A DNA stretch of 64,000 bases from Acinetobacter amyesii. Lineage in GTDB: Bacteria > Pseudomonadota > Gammaproteobacteria > Pseudomonadales > Moraxellaceae. Under the pieces are notes generated by a model. The model saw nothing but the letters and a program-made list of their open reading frames with translations, was not told the origin of the DNA and made no database searches. Numbering within the stretch: position 1 is the stretch's first letter; each line of letters starts with the position of its first letter. Positions 9,649 through 18,811 of this stretch are shown here, in pieces. The stretch covers positions 186,001-250,000 of the forward strand of contig NZ_MVKX01000005.1 in the NCBI RefSeq assembly GCF_002018365.1. Reading direction: 5' to 3'. The translations under genes were made by a program, and so were the position numbers.

Positions 9649-10572
9649 ATGAATTTCCAACAATTAAGAATTATTCGAGAAACCGTACGTCAGAATTTTA
9701 ATTTAACAGAAGCGTCTGCTGCACTTTACACCTCGCAGTCTGGCGTGAGTAAACACATCAAAGATCTAGAAGATGAACTTGGTGTACAGCTGTTCATCCG
9801 TAAAGGTAAACGTTTACTTGGTTTAACCGAACCAGGCCAGTCATTATTGGGTATCGTTGAACGCATGCTCGTAGATGCAGACAATATTAAACGTCTGGCA
9901 GATGACTTTAACAAAGTGGATGAAGGGACATTAACGATTGCGACTACACATACGCAAGCGCGTTATGTCTTGCCGCCGATTGTGAACCAATTTAAAAAAG
10001 AATTTCCAAAAGTTCATCTAATTTTGCAACAAGCAAGCCCTGTTGAAATTACTGAAATGCTCCTTCAAGGTGAAGCGGATATTGGGATCGCAACCGAATC
10101 ATTAACCAATGAAGATAACCTGGCAAGCGTACCTTACTACAACTGGCAACACAGCATCATTACGCCTAAAGAGCATCCACTGACCCAAAAATCAAATATC
10201 ACCATTGAAGATTTGTCGAACTATCCAATTATTACCTACCACGGTGGTTTTACAGGTCGTTCAAAAATTGATAAAGCCTTTGAAGATTCAGGCTTTGATG
10301 TTGATATCGTAATGTCCGCACTTGATGCAGACGTTATTAAAACCTATGTTGAACTCAATATGGGGGTGGGTATTGTCAACGATGTGGCATATGACCCAGA
10401 ACGTGACTACCGTTTAAAACAGATTCCTACCGATATTTTTGGTGTTAATACCACTTGGATAGCTGTACGCAAAGGACATTTGCTACGCGGTTATGGCTAT
10501 GAGTTTATTTCTTTATGTTCACCAGATGCTGACATCAAAGCGTTGAAAAAAGTCGCTTACCCAGAAGACTGA
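9649..10572 (+). CDS. cysB: LysR-family regulator CysB
   Basis: A 307-residue LysR-type activator of sulfate assimilation genes that senses N-acetylserine and sulfide/thiosulfate levels. The N-terminal winged helix-turn-helix covers about residues 1-60 (MNFQQLRIIRETVRQNFNL, then TSQSGVSKHIKDLEDELGV). The effector domain carries CysB-specific stretches such as TTHTQARYVLPPI and YHGGFTGRSKIDKAF. It lies directly downstream of the sulfate importer, the expected target. The two duplicated upstream regions at 3779 and 4961 are the most likely local binding sites. Confidence 0.95.
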   Translation: MNFQQLRIIRETVRQNFNLTEASAALYTSQSGVSKHIKDLEDELGVQLFIRKGKRLLGLTEPGQSLLGIVERMLVDADNIKRLADDFNKVDEGTLTIATTHTQARYVLPPIVNQFKKEFPKVHLILQQASPVEITEMLLQGEADIGIATESLTNEDNLASVPYYNWQHSIITPKEHPLTQKSNITIEDLSNYPIITYHGGFTGRSKIDKAFEDSGFDVDIVMSALDADVIKTYVELNMGVGIVNDVAYDPERDYRLKQIPTDIFGVNTTWIAVRKGHLLRGYGYEFISLCSPDADIKALKKVAYPED

Positions 10573-10589
10573 TATCCCAATTGACAAAT

Positions 10590-10617
10590 AAAGAGGACAC
10601 ATGCTGTCCTCTTTTTT
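10590..10617 (+). terminator. Terminator after cysB
   Basis: A strong stem, AAAGAGGACA with TGTCCTCTTT, around a short loop and followed by six T. Confidence 0.85.
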
Positions 10618-10735
10618 ATTGGTAAATTCATATTTTATCTAAGTTTTCTTGGCTTTATTTTTAATTGTGATTAAAATACGTTCAACACAATAAAAATTAA
10701 AACTTCATCACTTCCGACCCATAAGCCAGGACTTT

Positions 10736-11950
10736 ATGAAAAATCAATTCGTCGCAGTGGCAGTCGGTATCGTCTGCCCCATACAGATCATGTATGCAGC
10801 AGGAATAGAAAACTCAGATCAATCGATCTCGGCCTTTCTTGAACCCGGAAATTATACTGAAGCCAGTTTCGCTTATGTCGATGCTCAAGTTGACGGCAAA
10901 GTTCAGAATCAAGGCTTAATTAGTGAATTGGGCATCACTGATTTTTCTACAGGGAATCTCGCCCATCAACAATTTTCTGGGAAATTTGCACTTAAAATTC
11001 AACCGCATGAAAATATTTCTGCGGGGGTGATTTATGAGCAACCCTTTCATACCGACATTAGTTATCAATATAGTCCTCGCTTACCAGATGGCTCAAATAT
11101 CGATATTGAAAGCGCCGATATTAACTTTAGAACGCATAACCTAACTGGACTTGTGGGCTATCAACCCAATAAAAATTGGAATATTTATAGCGGTTTAAGC
11201 CTACAAACATTTAAGGGTGATTTAAAAATATCTGGGCAACAATATGCTGCGCTCAATGGCTACCATACCGATTTTAAACAAGATGAAGCGCTCGGTTGGC
11301 TGCTCGGTTTCAGCTACCAAATCCCTGAATACGCGCTTAAAACCAGCCTGACCTATCGTTCAAAAATCAAACATGACAATAAAACCTCTGAATCGACTTT
11401 GTATTCAAATGGTCCTTTTCAGTTAGTCCCTGACACCCATACATCCATTCAAACGCCACAAAGCGTCAATTTTGAATTTCAAACAGCTATTAGCCCACAC
11501 AATGTTGTATACGGCACAGTTCGTTGGATTAATTGGAAAGATTTTAGCATTCAACCACCGCAGTTTAATGCCGTGCTTCAATACGCAGCACTCGATCCGC
11601 AATACCGTGATTTAGCGGATATCCAATTGGTGGAATATCAAAAAGATCAATGGTCAGGAAAATTGGGGATTGCACATCAATTTAATCCTAGTTGGCTCGC
11701 TGCTGCAGAATTTATTTGGGACAACGGGACAGGAAATGCGGCGTCTACCTTAAACCCAAGTGATGGCTATCGCGGTTTGGGTTTAGGTGTGATGCACAAA
11801 TTTAACCCGAACAATTTTCTAGCGACGGGCCTGTATTATATGAAGCTCTCAAAACCATCGAATACAGAAACATCGCATATTTCAGGTCTTGCAAGTGTTT
11901 CAGACAATGATGCCATGATCTATGGACTGAAATTTGGTCACAGATTTTAA
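10736..11950 (+). CDS. OmpP1/FadL/TodX-family outer-membrane channel
   Basis: A 404-residue outer-membrane beta-barrel of the FadL type, which lets long-chain fatty acids or other hydrophobic compounds cross the outer membrane. It has a hydrophobic N-terminal signal (about 21 residues, ending MYAA), alternating polar and aromatic strands throughout, and the family block GFSYQIPEYALKTSLTYRS, followed by TPQSVNFEF. The C terminus ends in aromatic LKFGHRF, as outer-membrane porins do. The typical N-terminal NPA-type motif of classic FadL is not evident, so it is a divergent member; hydrocarbon or aromatic transport is an alternative. Confidence 0.85.
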   Translation: MKNQFVAVAVGIVCPIQIMYAAGIENSDQSISAFLEPGNYTEASFAYVDAQVDGKVQNQGLISELGITDFSTGNLAHQQFSGKFALKIQPHENISAGVIYEQPFHTDISYQYSPRLPDGSNIDIESADINFRTHNLTGLVGYQPNKNWNIYSGLSLQTFKGDLKISGQQYAALNGYHTDFKQDEALGWLLGFSYQIPEYALKTSLTYRSKIKHDNKTSESTLYSNGPFQLVPDTHTSIQTPQSVNFEFQTAISPHNVVYGTVRWINWKDFSIQPPQFNAVLQYAALDPQYRDLADIQLVEYQKDQWSGKLGIAHQFNPSWLAAAEFIWDNGTGNAASTLNPSDGYRGLGLGVMHKFNPNNFLATGLYYMKLSKPSNTETSHISGLASVSDNDAMIYGLKFGHRF

Positions 11951-11964
11951 ACGCATTTGAAAAC

Positions 11965-11993
11965 AAAAAAAACGAGCCGAAGCTCGTTTTTTT
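11965..11993. terminator. Bidirectional terminator between the FadL-type gene and carO
   Basis: A perfect stem, AAAACGAGC with GCTCGTTTT, around a CGAA loop, with A and T runs on the two sides. It serves both convergent genes. Confidence 0.9.
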
Positions 11994-12007
11994 ATTTCAG
12001 TAAGAAC

Positions 12008-12718
12008 TTACCAATGGTAGCTCACACCTACTTTACCTACTGGAAGCCATTCGTATTTGTCATCTTGTTCGATGCTACGTTCATGGTCAGCAAGTAATTC
12101 GCGGTCAGCAGCAGTACCACCAACAGCCGTTAATTTTGCAGTTGGGTTACCAGTGTAATAAGCACCTACTTCACCGAATACGCCCCAGTTTTTATTCAAT
12201 TTTGGTGCAAAACCAAGACCTAGGTATGGTGCGATATCATTATCGTAAGATACTTTACCGTTTAGACGTTCGAAAGAAGTTTCTTTACCATCAATTTCGA
12301 TTTCACCGCTTTTCGCTGTAGATTTCAAACCATATTCAGTGTCGATATAACCTACACCCGCAGCAACATAAAGACCTTGAGCCCATGGATTAGCACTTGC
12401 ACCCCAAGGACGTACTTCTGCATTTAAGTAACCAACTTTGTTATCCATATCCATGTCGTATTTTACGCCATCTACAGATAAGTCATCTGACCATGAAATA
12501 TCACCACCGTTATAACCTAAAGCAAGGCCGACGTATGGGTTCGCAGTCCAAAGTAACGCACCACCATAACCAGTCGTACCCACTTCTAGACGAGCGCCAG
12601 TTGGGATAAGTTGGTTTTGATCAAATGCATAGCCATCATGAACTACAGAGGTATCTGCCATTGCAGTACCTGCAGCAGTAAGTAGAGCAGCTACTGTTAA
12701 TAAACGTAATGATTTCAT
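12008..12718 (-). CDS. carO: CarO-type outer-membrane channel
   Basis: A 236-residue homologue of CarO, the 29-kDa Acinetobacter outer-membrane protein studied as an uptake channel for basic amino acids and linked to carbapenem susceptibility. The signal peptide is residues 1-21 (ending AMA), and mature DTSVVHDGYAFDQNQLIP is a hallmark start. The blocks GTTGYGGALLWTANPYVGLALG and GVFGEVGAYYTGNP, and the C-terminal GKVGVSYHW, agree with the family. Predicted fold: an eight-strand barrel. AGGAG precedes the ATG. It is complete, with no interrupting insertion of the kind reported in resistant isolates. Confidence 0.93.
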   Translation of the reverse strand: MKSLRLLTVAALLTAAGTAMADTSVVHDGYAFDQNQLIPTGARLEVGTTGYGGALLWTANPYVGLALGYNGGDISWSDDLSVDGVKYDMDMDNKVGYLNAEVRPWGASANPWAQGLYVAAGVGYIDTEYGLKSTAKSGEIEIDGKETSFERLNGKVSYDNDIAPYLGLGFAPKLNKNWGVFGEVGAYYTGNPTAKLTAVGGTAADRELLADHERSIEQDDKYEWLPVGKVGVSYHW

Positions 12719-13093
12719 GTGTTTCTCCTCAAAATAAACTGTTATTCAGATTTCTACAGTCTTGTTATATGGCACATGTTAAAAGGAAACTCCGCTTAAC
12801 TTTTATGCAAATTTACTGATTTTTTGTTAACTTTTGATACATTTAGATTTTAATGTTGATTAATAAAGATTTTTTATTTGATTTTTTTAAACATAATAAT
12901 GATGCTTGAGAACAATTCTGTATATTTTGCGTATTTTTTATACAAATTTTATGAAAGTGCTACATCCATCACCCTTAGTTTCTTGGTTTTAGCGCTTGCT
13001 TAATAATTAATTCCGATCCTAGGCCGATTTACCATCTATTTTTGACTCGATTTAGTGTAAAATCTTGGAAAATTTTTTTCTGGATGGAAGAAC
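12719..13093. other. Divergent intergenic region between carO and dapD
   Basis: 375 A+T-rich bases without an ORF. On the minus strand a -10-like TATAAC (12764-12769) lies about 46 bases before the carO start, with a good AGGAG site near the start codon. On the plus strand a TAAAAT (13058-13063) could serve dapD, but no well-spaced -35 box goes with it; TTGACT at 13042 is only 10 bases away. I see no riboswitch or repeat. Confidence 0.4.
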
Positions 13094-13915
13094 ATGTCTC
13101 AGCTTTCAACAATCATTGAACAAGCGTTTGAAGACCGTGCTAATTTCACTGCAGCTGACTGTCCTGCTGAAGTACGTGCAGCAGTAGAAGAAGTGATCGC
13201 TGGCCTAGATAACGGTACATTACGTGTTGCTGAAAAAATTGATGGTGAATGGATTGTTCATCAATGGGTGAAAAAAGCCGTTTTGCTTTCATTCAAATTG
13301 AACGACAACAAACCAATGGAAGCTTGTGACTTACGCTTCTATGACAAAGTTGATACTAAGTTCTCTGACTGGACTGAAGAACAATTTAAAGCTGCTGGTG
13401 TACGTGTAGTACCACCTGCTGTAGCACGTAAAGGTTCTTTCCAAGCGAAAAATGTTGTATTGATGCCTTCATATGTCAATATTGGTGCATATGTTGACGA
13501 AGGTACGATGGTTGATACATGGGCAACTGTTGGTTCATGTGCTCAAATTGGTAAAAACGTACATTTGTCTGGTGGCGTTGGTATTGGTGGCGTTCTTGAA
13601 CCACTTCAAGCAAACCCAACAATCATTGAAGACAACTGCTTTATCGGCGCGCGTTCTGAAATCGTTGAAGGTGTGATCGTAGAAGAAGGTTCTGTGATTT
13701 CAATGGGCGTATTCATTGGTCAATCAACTAAGATTTATGACCGTGAAACTGGCGAAATCCATTACGGCCGTGTTCCTGCGGGTTCTGTTGTGGTTTCTGG
13801 TAGCTTGCCGTCTAAATGCGGTAAATACAGCCTCTACGCTGCAGTAATCGTGAAAAAAGTTGACGCGAAAACTCGTGCGAAAACAAGCTTGAACGAATTA
13901 TTACGCGAAGACTAA
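13094..13915 (+). CDS. dapD: Tetrahydrodipicolinate N-succinyltransferase
   Basis: Adds a succinyl group to tetrahydrodipicolinate in the succinylase branch of lysine and diaminopimelate synthesis. The 273-residue length is that of E. coli DapD. Residues from about 105 onward form the left-handed beta-helix built of hexapeptide repeats, with [20 protein letters not shown] and [17 protein letters not shown] as diagnostic blocks. The N-terminal region with [19 protein letters not shown] completes the trimeric acyltransferase. A monocistronic gene is likely, as a terminator follows. Confidence 0.98.
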   Translation: MSQLSTIIEQAFEDRANFTAADCPAEVRAAVEEVIAGLDNGTLRVAEKIDGEWIVHQWVKKAVLLSFKLNDNKPMEACDLRFYDKVDTKFSDWTEEQFKAAGVRVVPPAVARKGSFQAKNVVLMPSYVNIGAYVDEGTMVDTWATVGSCAQIGKNVHLSGGVGIGGVLEPLQANPTIIEDNCFIGARSEIVEGVIVEEGSVISMGVFIGQSTKIYDRETGEIHYGRVPAGSVVVSGSLPSKCGKYSLYAAVIVKKVDAKTRAKTSLNELLRED

Positions 13916-13968
13916 GTCTTTATTTCAGCGGAGCATTCGTGTTCCGTGGAGCCTCTATCGCTCCTCGT

Positions 13969-14001
13969 CTCTACGGTTAGCAATGATCGTAGAGATTTTT
14001 T
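13969..14001 (+). terminator. Terminator after dapD
   Basis: CTCTACG pairs with CGTAGAG around a 12-base loop, followed by ATTTTTTG and more T. A second small hairpin, GGAGC/GCTCC, lies just before it (about 13948-13964). Confidence 0.75.
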
Positions 14002-14028
14002 GTTTTTTTATATCTGGTTAATTTTGTT

Positions 14029-14739
14029 ATGAGTACCCTTCGATCTTCCGCTATTCCTGTTTCTGATCCGTCTGCGGGTTTACGTATTACGGAGATTTTT
14101 TATTCATTGCAAGGTGAAGCCAATACCGCAGGTTTGCCTACGGTCTTTATCCGCTTGACGGGCTGTCCGTTACGTTGCACTTATTGTGATACAACCTATT
14201 CGTTTGAAGGCGGTGAACGCCAATCATTAGAAGAAATTATTCAAACCACTTTAGATTTTAAAACCCCTTATATTTGCGTGACGGGTGGTGAGCCGCTTGC
14301 TCAACCGAACGCTCTTCCCCTCATGACTCGTCTGGCCGATTTAGGCTGCGAAGTCTCTTTAGAAACCAGTGGTGCTTTAGATGTGTCTAAAGTTGACCCA
14401 CGTGTTTCAAAGGTTATGGATTTAAAAACCCCGACATCGGGTGAAGTTGCACGAAACTTGCTTAGCAACTTCGACCATTTAACGCCACATGACCAGATCA
14501 AATTTGTGATTTGTAATCGTGAAGACTATGAATGGTCAAAACAGCAAGTTGAGCGCTATAAGCTAAACGAAAAAGTCAGCACCATTTGGTTCTCTCCGGC
14601 CTTTGCCGTTGAAAAAGGTGCTGCTCGTTTGCCTCAGCTTGCACGTGATTTAGCACAATGGATTTTAGAAGACCATCTCCCTGTTCGCTTCCAATTGCAA
14701 TTACACAAATTGCTTTGGAACGATGAAACTGGTCGTTAA
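14029..14739 (+). CDS. queE: 7-carboxy-7-deazaguanine synthase
   Basis: A radical-SAM enzyme of the queuosine (preQ0) pathway that rearranges 6-carboxytetrahydropterin to 7-carboxy-7-deazaguanine. The 236-residue protein has the [4Fe-4S] motif C-x3-C-x2-C at Cys46, Cys50 and Cys53 ([11 protein letters not shown]) and the SAM-binding block VTGGEPLAQ. The N-terminal [15 protein letters not shown] is typical of QueE. It is followed 23 bases later by queC, the next enzyme in the pathway, so the two form an operon. The other pathway genes (queD, queF) are not in the window. Confidence 0.96.
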   Translation: MSTLRSSAIPVSDPSAGLRITEIFYSLQGEANTAGLPTVFIRLTGCPLRCTYCDTTYSFEGGERQSLEEIIQTTLDFKTPYICVTGGEPLAQPNALPLMTRLADLGCEVSLETSGALDVSKVDPRVSKVMDLKTPTSGEVARNLLSNFDHLTPHDQIKFVICNREDYEWSKQQVERYKLNEKVSTIWFSPAFAVEKGAARLPQLARDLAQWILEDHLPVRFQLQLHKLLWNDETGR

Positions 14740-14762
14740 GTTTTAAAGAATTATTTGGAGTA

Positions 14763-15440
14763 ATGCATATGCGCCCTCGTGCCATAGTTTTATTGTCTGG
14801 CGGCTTAGACTCAACCACTTGTTTAGCTTGGGCTCAAGCACGTTATGAATGTATCGCCTTAAGTTTTATGTATGGTCAACGTTCTACGACAGAACTAGAT
14901 GCTGCTCGTGAGTTAACTAAGCAGGCTGGTGTAGAACATCGTGTCATTAATATCGATTTAGGTAACTTAGGTGGCTCTGCGTTAACTGACCATAGCATTG
15001 AAGTTCCTGATCATGAACAAGCCGGTATCCCTGTAACTTATGTACCAGCGCGTAACACGATTTTCTTGTCATATGCTTTAGCTGCGGCGGAAGTTTTTGG
15101 TGCAGAAGCAATTGTCATTGGTATTAATGCAGTTGATTACTCAGGCTATCCAGACTGTCGTCCAGAGTTTATCGAAGCATTTGCCAACATGGCTCGCCTT
15201 GCAACAAAGGTTGGCGTTGAAGGAAAACCACTTAAATTTGAAACACCTCTGTTACATTTATCCAAAGCAAATATCATTCGCTTAGGTATAGAACATGGCG
15301 TAGACTACAGTCAAACGGTGTCTTGCTATCAAGCAGATGACCAAGGTCGTGCTTGCGGTAAATGCGATAGCTGCCGTCTTCGTAAACAAGGTTTCGTTGA
15401 CGCAGGTGTTGAAGATCCGACACGTTACATACCGAAATAA
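14763..15440 (+). CDS. queC: 7-cyano-7-deazaguanine synthase
   Basis: ATP-dependent enzyme converting 7-carboxy-7-deazaguanine to preQ0. The 225-residue protein has the PP-loop [10 protein letters not shown] at residues 10-19 and a zinc site of four cysteines at 188, 198, 201 and 204 ([17 protein letters not shown]). Two in-frame ATGs, 14763 and 14769, are possible; the GGAG at 14756 stands four bases from the first and ten from the second, so the shorter protein, starting MRPRAIV as in many homologues, is quite possible. It forms an operon with queE. Confidence 0.96.
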   Translation: MHMRPRAIVLLSGGLDSTTCLAWAQARYECIALSFMYGQRSTTELDAARELTKQAGVEHRVINIDLGNLGGSALTDHSIEVPDHEQAGIPVTYVPARNTIFLSYALAAAEVFGAEAIVIGINAVDYSGYPDCRPEFIEAFANMARLATKVGVEGKPLKFETPLLHLSKANIIRLGIEHGVDYSQTVSCYQADDQGRACGKCDSCRLRKQGFVDAGVEDPTRYIPK

Positions 15441-15453
15441 CAAGGTAGGGTTT

Positions 15454-15861
15454 ATGAAAAATTTAAAATCAAACATTATTCTTTCTGCTGCTTTCTCTGC
15501 AGCTGCATTGTTTGCTTCAGTTGCACATGCTGACAACGACAAGCTTCAACAAGCATATAAGAGCACTAACGTAAAATCTTCGTTAATTAATGTTTGTAAA
15601 GAAGAAACTGGCAAAGGTAAAAAACTAACTGCCGCTGAAGTTAGCAAATACTGTACTTGTGCTGTTGAAGCAGATGGTCGTTTAACCAATGCTCAAAAAT
15701 GGGAAATCCAAAGCACAATCAACCAGAAGAAAAGCCCTGCAACACTCGCTTTTGTTCAAAAACAAAATAAAGACCTTCAAGCATGTTTCGGTCCTCAGTT
15801 AACAGGTAAATTAAAAACCTTAACTGAAGAAGCAATGAAATCTGCTCAAGCGAAAAAATAA
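15454..15861 (+). CDS. Small secreted protein of unknown function
   Basis: A 135-residue protein with a clear Sec signal peptide (MKNLKSNIILSAAFSAAALF, cleavage near ASVAHA-D). The mature part is Lys-rich and contains four cysteines (one in VCKEE, two in YCTCAVE, one in ACFGP), which could form two disulfides in the periplasm. I recognise no domain. The start at 15454 is chosen because AAGGTAGGG precedes it and the signal peptide begins there; the frame stays open upstream inside queC, but without a signal peptide. It follows queC by 13 bases and may share its transcript, with no evident functional link. Confidence 0.8.
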   Translation: MKNLKSNIILSAAFSAAALFASVAHADNDKLQQAYKSTNVKSSLINVCKEETGKGKKLTAAEVSKYCTCAVEADGRLTNAQKWEIQSTINQKKSPATLAFVQKQNKDLQACFGPQLTGKLKTLTEEAMKSAQAKK

Positions 15862-15872
15862 TTTTTCGTCTC

Positions 15873-15900
15873 AAAAAAGCCTGCAATTGCAGGCTTTTTT
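15873..15900 (+). terminator. Terminator after the secreted-protein gene
   Basis: A perfect palindromic stem, AAAAAAGCCTGCAA with TTGCAGGCTTTTTT, with a T run at its end. Confidence 0.9.
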
Positions 15901-15996
15901 ATTGCTTTAAGTTCAAAGTAAATTCTGTATGATGGTCATATTTCACATACTTTGTTTAAGCCCGTTTAGGGATAAGACATGAAAAAGGAAATCTTC

Positions 15997-16455
15997 ATGA
16001 CTGAAATTAGCTTACCAAATCAAACATTCCCAACCACCTCAGGTGAAGTCAACCTTGCAGAACTCAACAATGACTGGCTGATTGTTTACTTCTACCCTAA
16101 AGATTCAACACCGGGATGTACGACGCAAGCCATTGGGTTTTCATGCTTAAAAGATCAGTTTGATGCGCTTAATACACCAATCTACGGCATTTCTCGTGAC
16201 TCGGTTAAAGCCCATCAAAACTTCACTGAAAAGCAAAATCTAAGCATTAATTTAATCAGTGATAAAGAAGAAGTGCTATGTCAGCATTTCGATGTAATTA
16301 AAGAAAAAAATATGTATGGCAAAAAGGTCATGGGCATCGAACGCTCAACCTTTATTTTCCATCATGGCAAGCTGGTGAAAGAATATCGTAAAGTCAAAGC
16401 CGCAGGCCATGCAGAACAAGTCCTAGAAGATTTAAAAGCATTACAAGCAGCATAA
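15997..16455 (+). CDS. bcp: Bcp-type thioredoxin-dependent peroxiredoxin
   Basis: Reduces hydrogen peroxide and organic peroxides in the cytoplasm. The peroxidatic cysteine is Cys41 in PKDSTPGCTTQ. In E. coli Bcp the resolving cysteine sits five residues later; here that position is Ile46 and the nearest cysteine is Cys50, nine residues on. The protein may therefore use Cys50, the later cysteine in EEVLCQHF, or a one-Cys mechanism. The start at 15997 fits the family N terminus and has AAGGA upstream; an in-frame ATG at 15979 with AGGGA before it would add six residues. It is monocistronic, with a terminator on each side. Confidence 0.92.
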   Translation: MTEISLPNQTFPTTSGEVNLAELNNDWLIVYFYPKDSTPGCTTQAIGFSCLKDQFDALNTPIYGISRDSVKAHQNFTEKQNLSINLISDKEEVLCQHFDVIKEKNMYGKKVMGIERSTFIFHHGKLVKEYRKVKAAGHAEQVLEDLKALQAA

Positions 16456-16466
16456 AATTAATGATT

Positions 16467-16494
16467 TGAGCCCGCTCCTATAGGAATGGGCTCA
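16467..16494. terminator. Hairpin between the convergent bcp and argO genes
   Basis: TGAGCCC pairs with GGGCTCA, enclosing CTCCTATAGGA, which can also pair internally. It lies between convergent genes and probably ends both. There is no long T run. Confidence 0.55.
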
Positions 16495-16514
16495 AACTTA
16501 ATAAGAGCTTCTAA

Positions 16515-17114
16515 CTAGAGCAATAATGAAATTGCAATTCCCCACATCACAACGCCAATAATTAAGTCTAAAACTTTCCATGCCTTTGCACTTTGGAAAA
16601 GCGGTAATAAATAGCGCGCACCAAATCCTAGGACAAAGAAAAACACCCAAGAGGCTGTAATGGCCCCAATCGCAAAATATACAGCAGTCGACTCAAACTT
16701 CGTTGAAATAGAACCAATCAGCACAACCGTATCGAGATACACATGTGGATTCAACCACGTTAAAGCCAAGCAAATCAGCACCAACTTCAATAGTTTGGTT
16801 TCATTCTTCTCACTTGGCGCTAAACTGCTCGAAGTTTTAAAGGCTTGCAGAAAATGCTGTGCCCCATAAACTGTTAAAAACGTTGCGCCTAAATATTTCG
16901 CTCCATTGACAATTTCAGGGTGACTTTCAACCAATTGGGAAAATCCGAGTACACCCAATAAGATGAGTATCGAATCAGAAGCAGCACAAATAGCGCAAAG
17001 CCAAAAGACATACTGCTTTTTTAACCCTTGCTTGAGAATAAACGCATTTTGCGCACCAATCGCGATAATTAGGCTAAATCCAATTGCGAGCCCTTGCATA
17101 TAACTGTGCAACAT
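16515..17114 (-). CDS. argO: LysE/ArgO-family basic amino acid exporter
   Basis: A 199-residue inner-membrane exporter of the LysE family with about six membrane helices. The N-terminal GFSLIIAIGAQNAFILKQGL is the diagnostic LysE/ArgO block, and LTWLNPHVYLDTVVLIG carries the conserved Asn-Pro. It exports lysine and/or arginine. The divergent LysR gene starting at 17253 resembles ArgP/LysG, the usual activator of this exporter, so the pair forms a classical regulator-target unit. ArgO and LysE cannot be separated with certainty by sequence. Confidence 0.9.
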   Translation of the reverse strand: MLHSYMQGLAIGFSLIIAIGAQNAFILKQGLKKQYVFWLCAICAASDSILILLGVLGFSQLVESHPEIVNGAKYLGATFLTVYGAQHFLQAFKTSSSLAPSEKNETKLLKLVLICLALTWLNPHVYLDTVVLIGSISTKFESTAVYFAIGAITASWVFFFVLGFGARYLLPLFQSAKAWKVLDLIIGVVMWGIAISLLL

Positions 17115-17252
17115 TTTTAACTACACTTTCAAAGCTTTAAATGAATGTTGCTATTATCCAAGCTTATTGCTAAAAATAAGTATTTATAAATAAATATCAA
17201 TATAACTAAGTTTTTCTTAGTTTATAGAATTTCTAGTGCTCATAGGTGACTC

Positions 17253-18140
17253 ATGTTACAAAGCAAACATAGTGAAGCATTTCTTGCGGTTGCAGAAACA
17301 GGAAGCTTTGAACAAGCGGCACTACGTTTAAACATTACGGCATCTGCGGTCACGCTCAGGCTGCAAACCTTAGAAAAGAAATTAGGTCATGTGCTCATTG
17401 TCCGTGAACGGCCCTGCCGTCCAACGCTCGCGGGTCAATCTTTATTGCATTATTTACAACACAGCAAATTACTAGAACATAATTTTCTGCAAAATCTAAC
17501 AGGACAAACGGCGAATGCTTTCTATCAAGTCAATATTGCAACCAATGCTGACTCACTTGCGACATGGTTACTTCCGCTACTCAAAGATCTCTTAATTGAA
17601 GAAAAAATCGTGATTCATTTTCAGGTCGATGATCAGTCACAAACACATCATTTATTAGAAGCTGGTTTGGTCAATGCCTGTGTCACAACAGAATCGGAAG
17701 CCATGAAAGGCTGCGTCGCAGAATATCTAGGAGAAATGCATTATCGGTTTGTAGCAACTCCTGATTTTATCCAAAGATGGTTCGGTCAAGGTGTGACGCG
17801 AAATGCGTTAAGGGCTGCACCTGCACTGATTTTTAATGAGAAAGATGACCTGCATACGCAATCGATTCAGAAAAATTTCGGACTCAATCCTTCACAATAT
17901 CCGCATTATTTCATTCCCTCTTCAACAGCATTTTTTGATGCCATTACGATGGGCTTGGGCTATGGATGGTTACCCGACTATCAAAGTAAAGACTTATTGG
18001 CAGCGGGAAAATTAATAGAGCTTTCAACAGAACTCAGTATTGATTTAGCCTTGTATTGGCATCACTGGAACCAACAATCTGTTCAATTACAAAAATTGAC
18101 TGCTGTTGTGCTGCAACATGCCAAAGATCATATGTGTTAA
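17253..18140 (+). CDS. argP: ArgP/LysG-type LysR regulator
   Basis: A 295-residue LysR-family protein with the DNA-binding domain at about residues 1-60 (FLAVAETGSFEQAALRLNIT, then ASAVTLRLQTLEKKLG). The effector domain follows, with VNIATNADSLATWLLPLL typical of ArgP. Divergent from the argO/lysE exporter across a 138-base region that contains several TA-rich, LysR-type T-N11-A candidate sites around 17160-17225. It probably activates the exporter when lysine or arginine accumulates (family knowledge). Confidence 0.88.
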   Translation: MLQSKHSEAFLAVAETGSFEQAALRLNITASAVTLRLQTLEKKLGHVLIVRERPCRPTLAGQSLLHYLQHSKLLEHNFLQNLTGQTANAFYQVNIATNADSLATWLLPLLKDLLIEEKIVIHFQVDDQSQTHHLLEAGLVNACVTTESEAMKGCVAEYLGEMHYRFVATPDFIQRWFGQGVTRNALRAAPALIFNEKDDLHTQSIQKNFGLNPSQYPHYFIPSSTAFFDAITMGLGYGWLPDYQSKDLLAAGKLIELSTELSIDLALYWHHWNQQSVQLQKLTAVVLQHAKDHMC

Positions 18141-18157
18141 ACCCAGTAAGACTGCGG

Positions 18158-18724
18158 TTATTCAAGCCGCCATTGGCCTTTGAGCTGTATCAATACTTGC
18201 TCACCTACGCCGCCCAGTGCTTTACGCATACCAAAATCACTACGCTTAATGGTTGCTAAAGATTGAACATCCAGCACTTTTGGATTTTGCGGACTTGGAG
18301 TGAGTGTAGTATCGAAGATCACAGGTTTAGTGATACCACGAATGGTGAGATCCCCTCGAATCATATATTTCGCATAAGCCACTGGTTCGATTTGTTTACT
18401 GACGAACTTTACTTGCTTAAATTCAGCGGCATCAAAATATTCACTACCCAAGATCAATCCCTTTAAGCTTGGGTTACTAAAACTGATGCTATCTACATCT
18501 AACAGTAAATGCGCTGAACCTTTATGCGGAATTTCAGGATCAAATTTTAGGTTCGATTGAACCTTATTAAAGCGCCCTTCAACAATAGACAGACCCACAG
18601 ATTTAATGCCAAATGTGACCTGACTATTAGGCGTTAGCGTCCATTCAGCAGCATGTAGGGGCAATACGCAGCATAAAGCGAAGGCTCCCATATATTTTGC
18701 TAACGTTCCGTGACGCAAATTCAT
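18158..18724 (-). CDS. YceI-family periplasmic lipid-binding protein
   Basis: A 188-residue protein of the YceI lipocalin-like family, which binds isoprenoid-type lipids in the periplasm. The ATG at 18724 is chosen because AGGAG lies just upstream and the product starts with a signal peptide (cleavage near LHA-AEW); a longer frame up to 18784 would bury it. Mature AEWTLTPNSQVTFGIKSVG and the block RGDLTIRGITKPVIFDTTL are characteristic. It overlaps nothing and is convergent with argP. The physiological role is not known in detail. Confidence 0.9.
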   Translation of the reverse strand: MNLRHGTLAKYMGAFALCCVLPLHAAEWTLTPNSQVTFGIKSVGLSIVEGRFNKVQSNLKFDPEIPHKGSAHLLLDVDSISFSNPSLKGLILGSEYFDAAEFKQVKFVSKQIEPVAYAKYMIRGDLTIRGITKPVIFDTTLTPSPQNPKVLDVQSLATIKRSDFGMRKALGGVGEQVLIQLKGQWRLE

Positions 18725-18811
18725 GTTTTTCTCCTGAATAAAACACAGCCTAAAATCACTACAACGTTTATTTTTTTGCTCCATTGTAGTGCTAGAAATT
18801 TTAGCGTTTTT

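Noticed and set aside
13916..14028. Possible preQ1 riboswitch before queE
   Set aside because: The only clear structure is the CTCTACG/CGTAGAG terminator hairpin of dapD; the preQ1 consensus (a C-rich loop and A-rich tail that pairs back) is absent.
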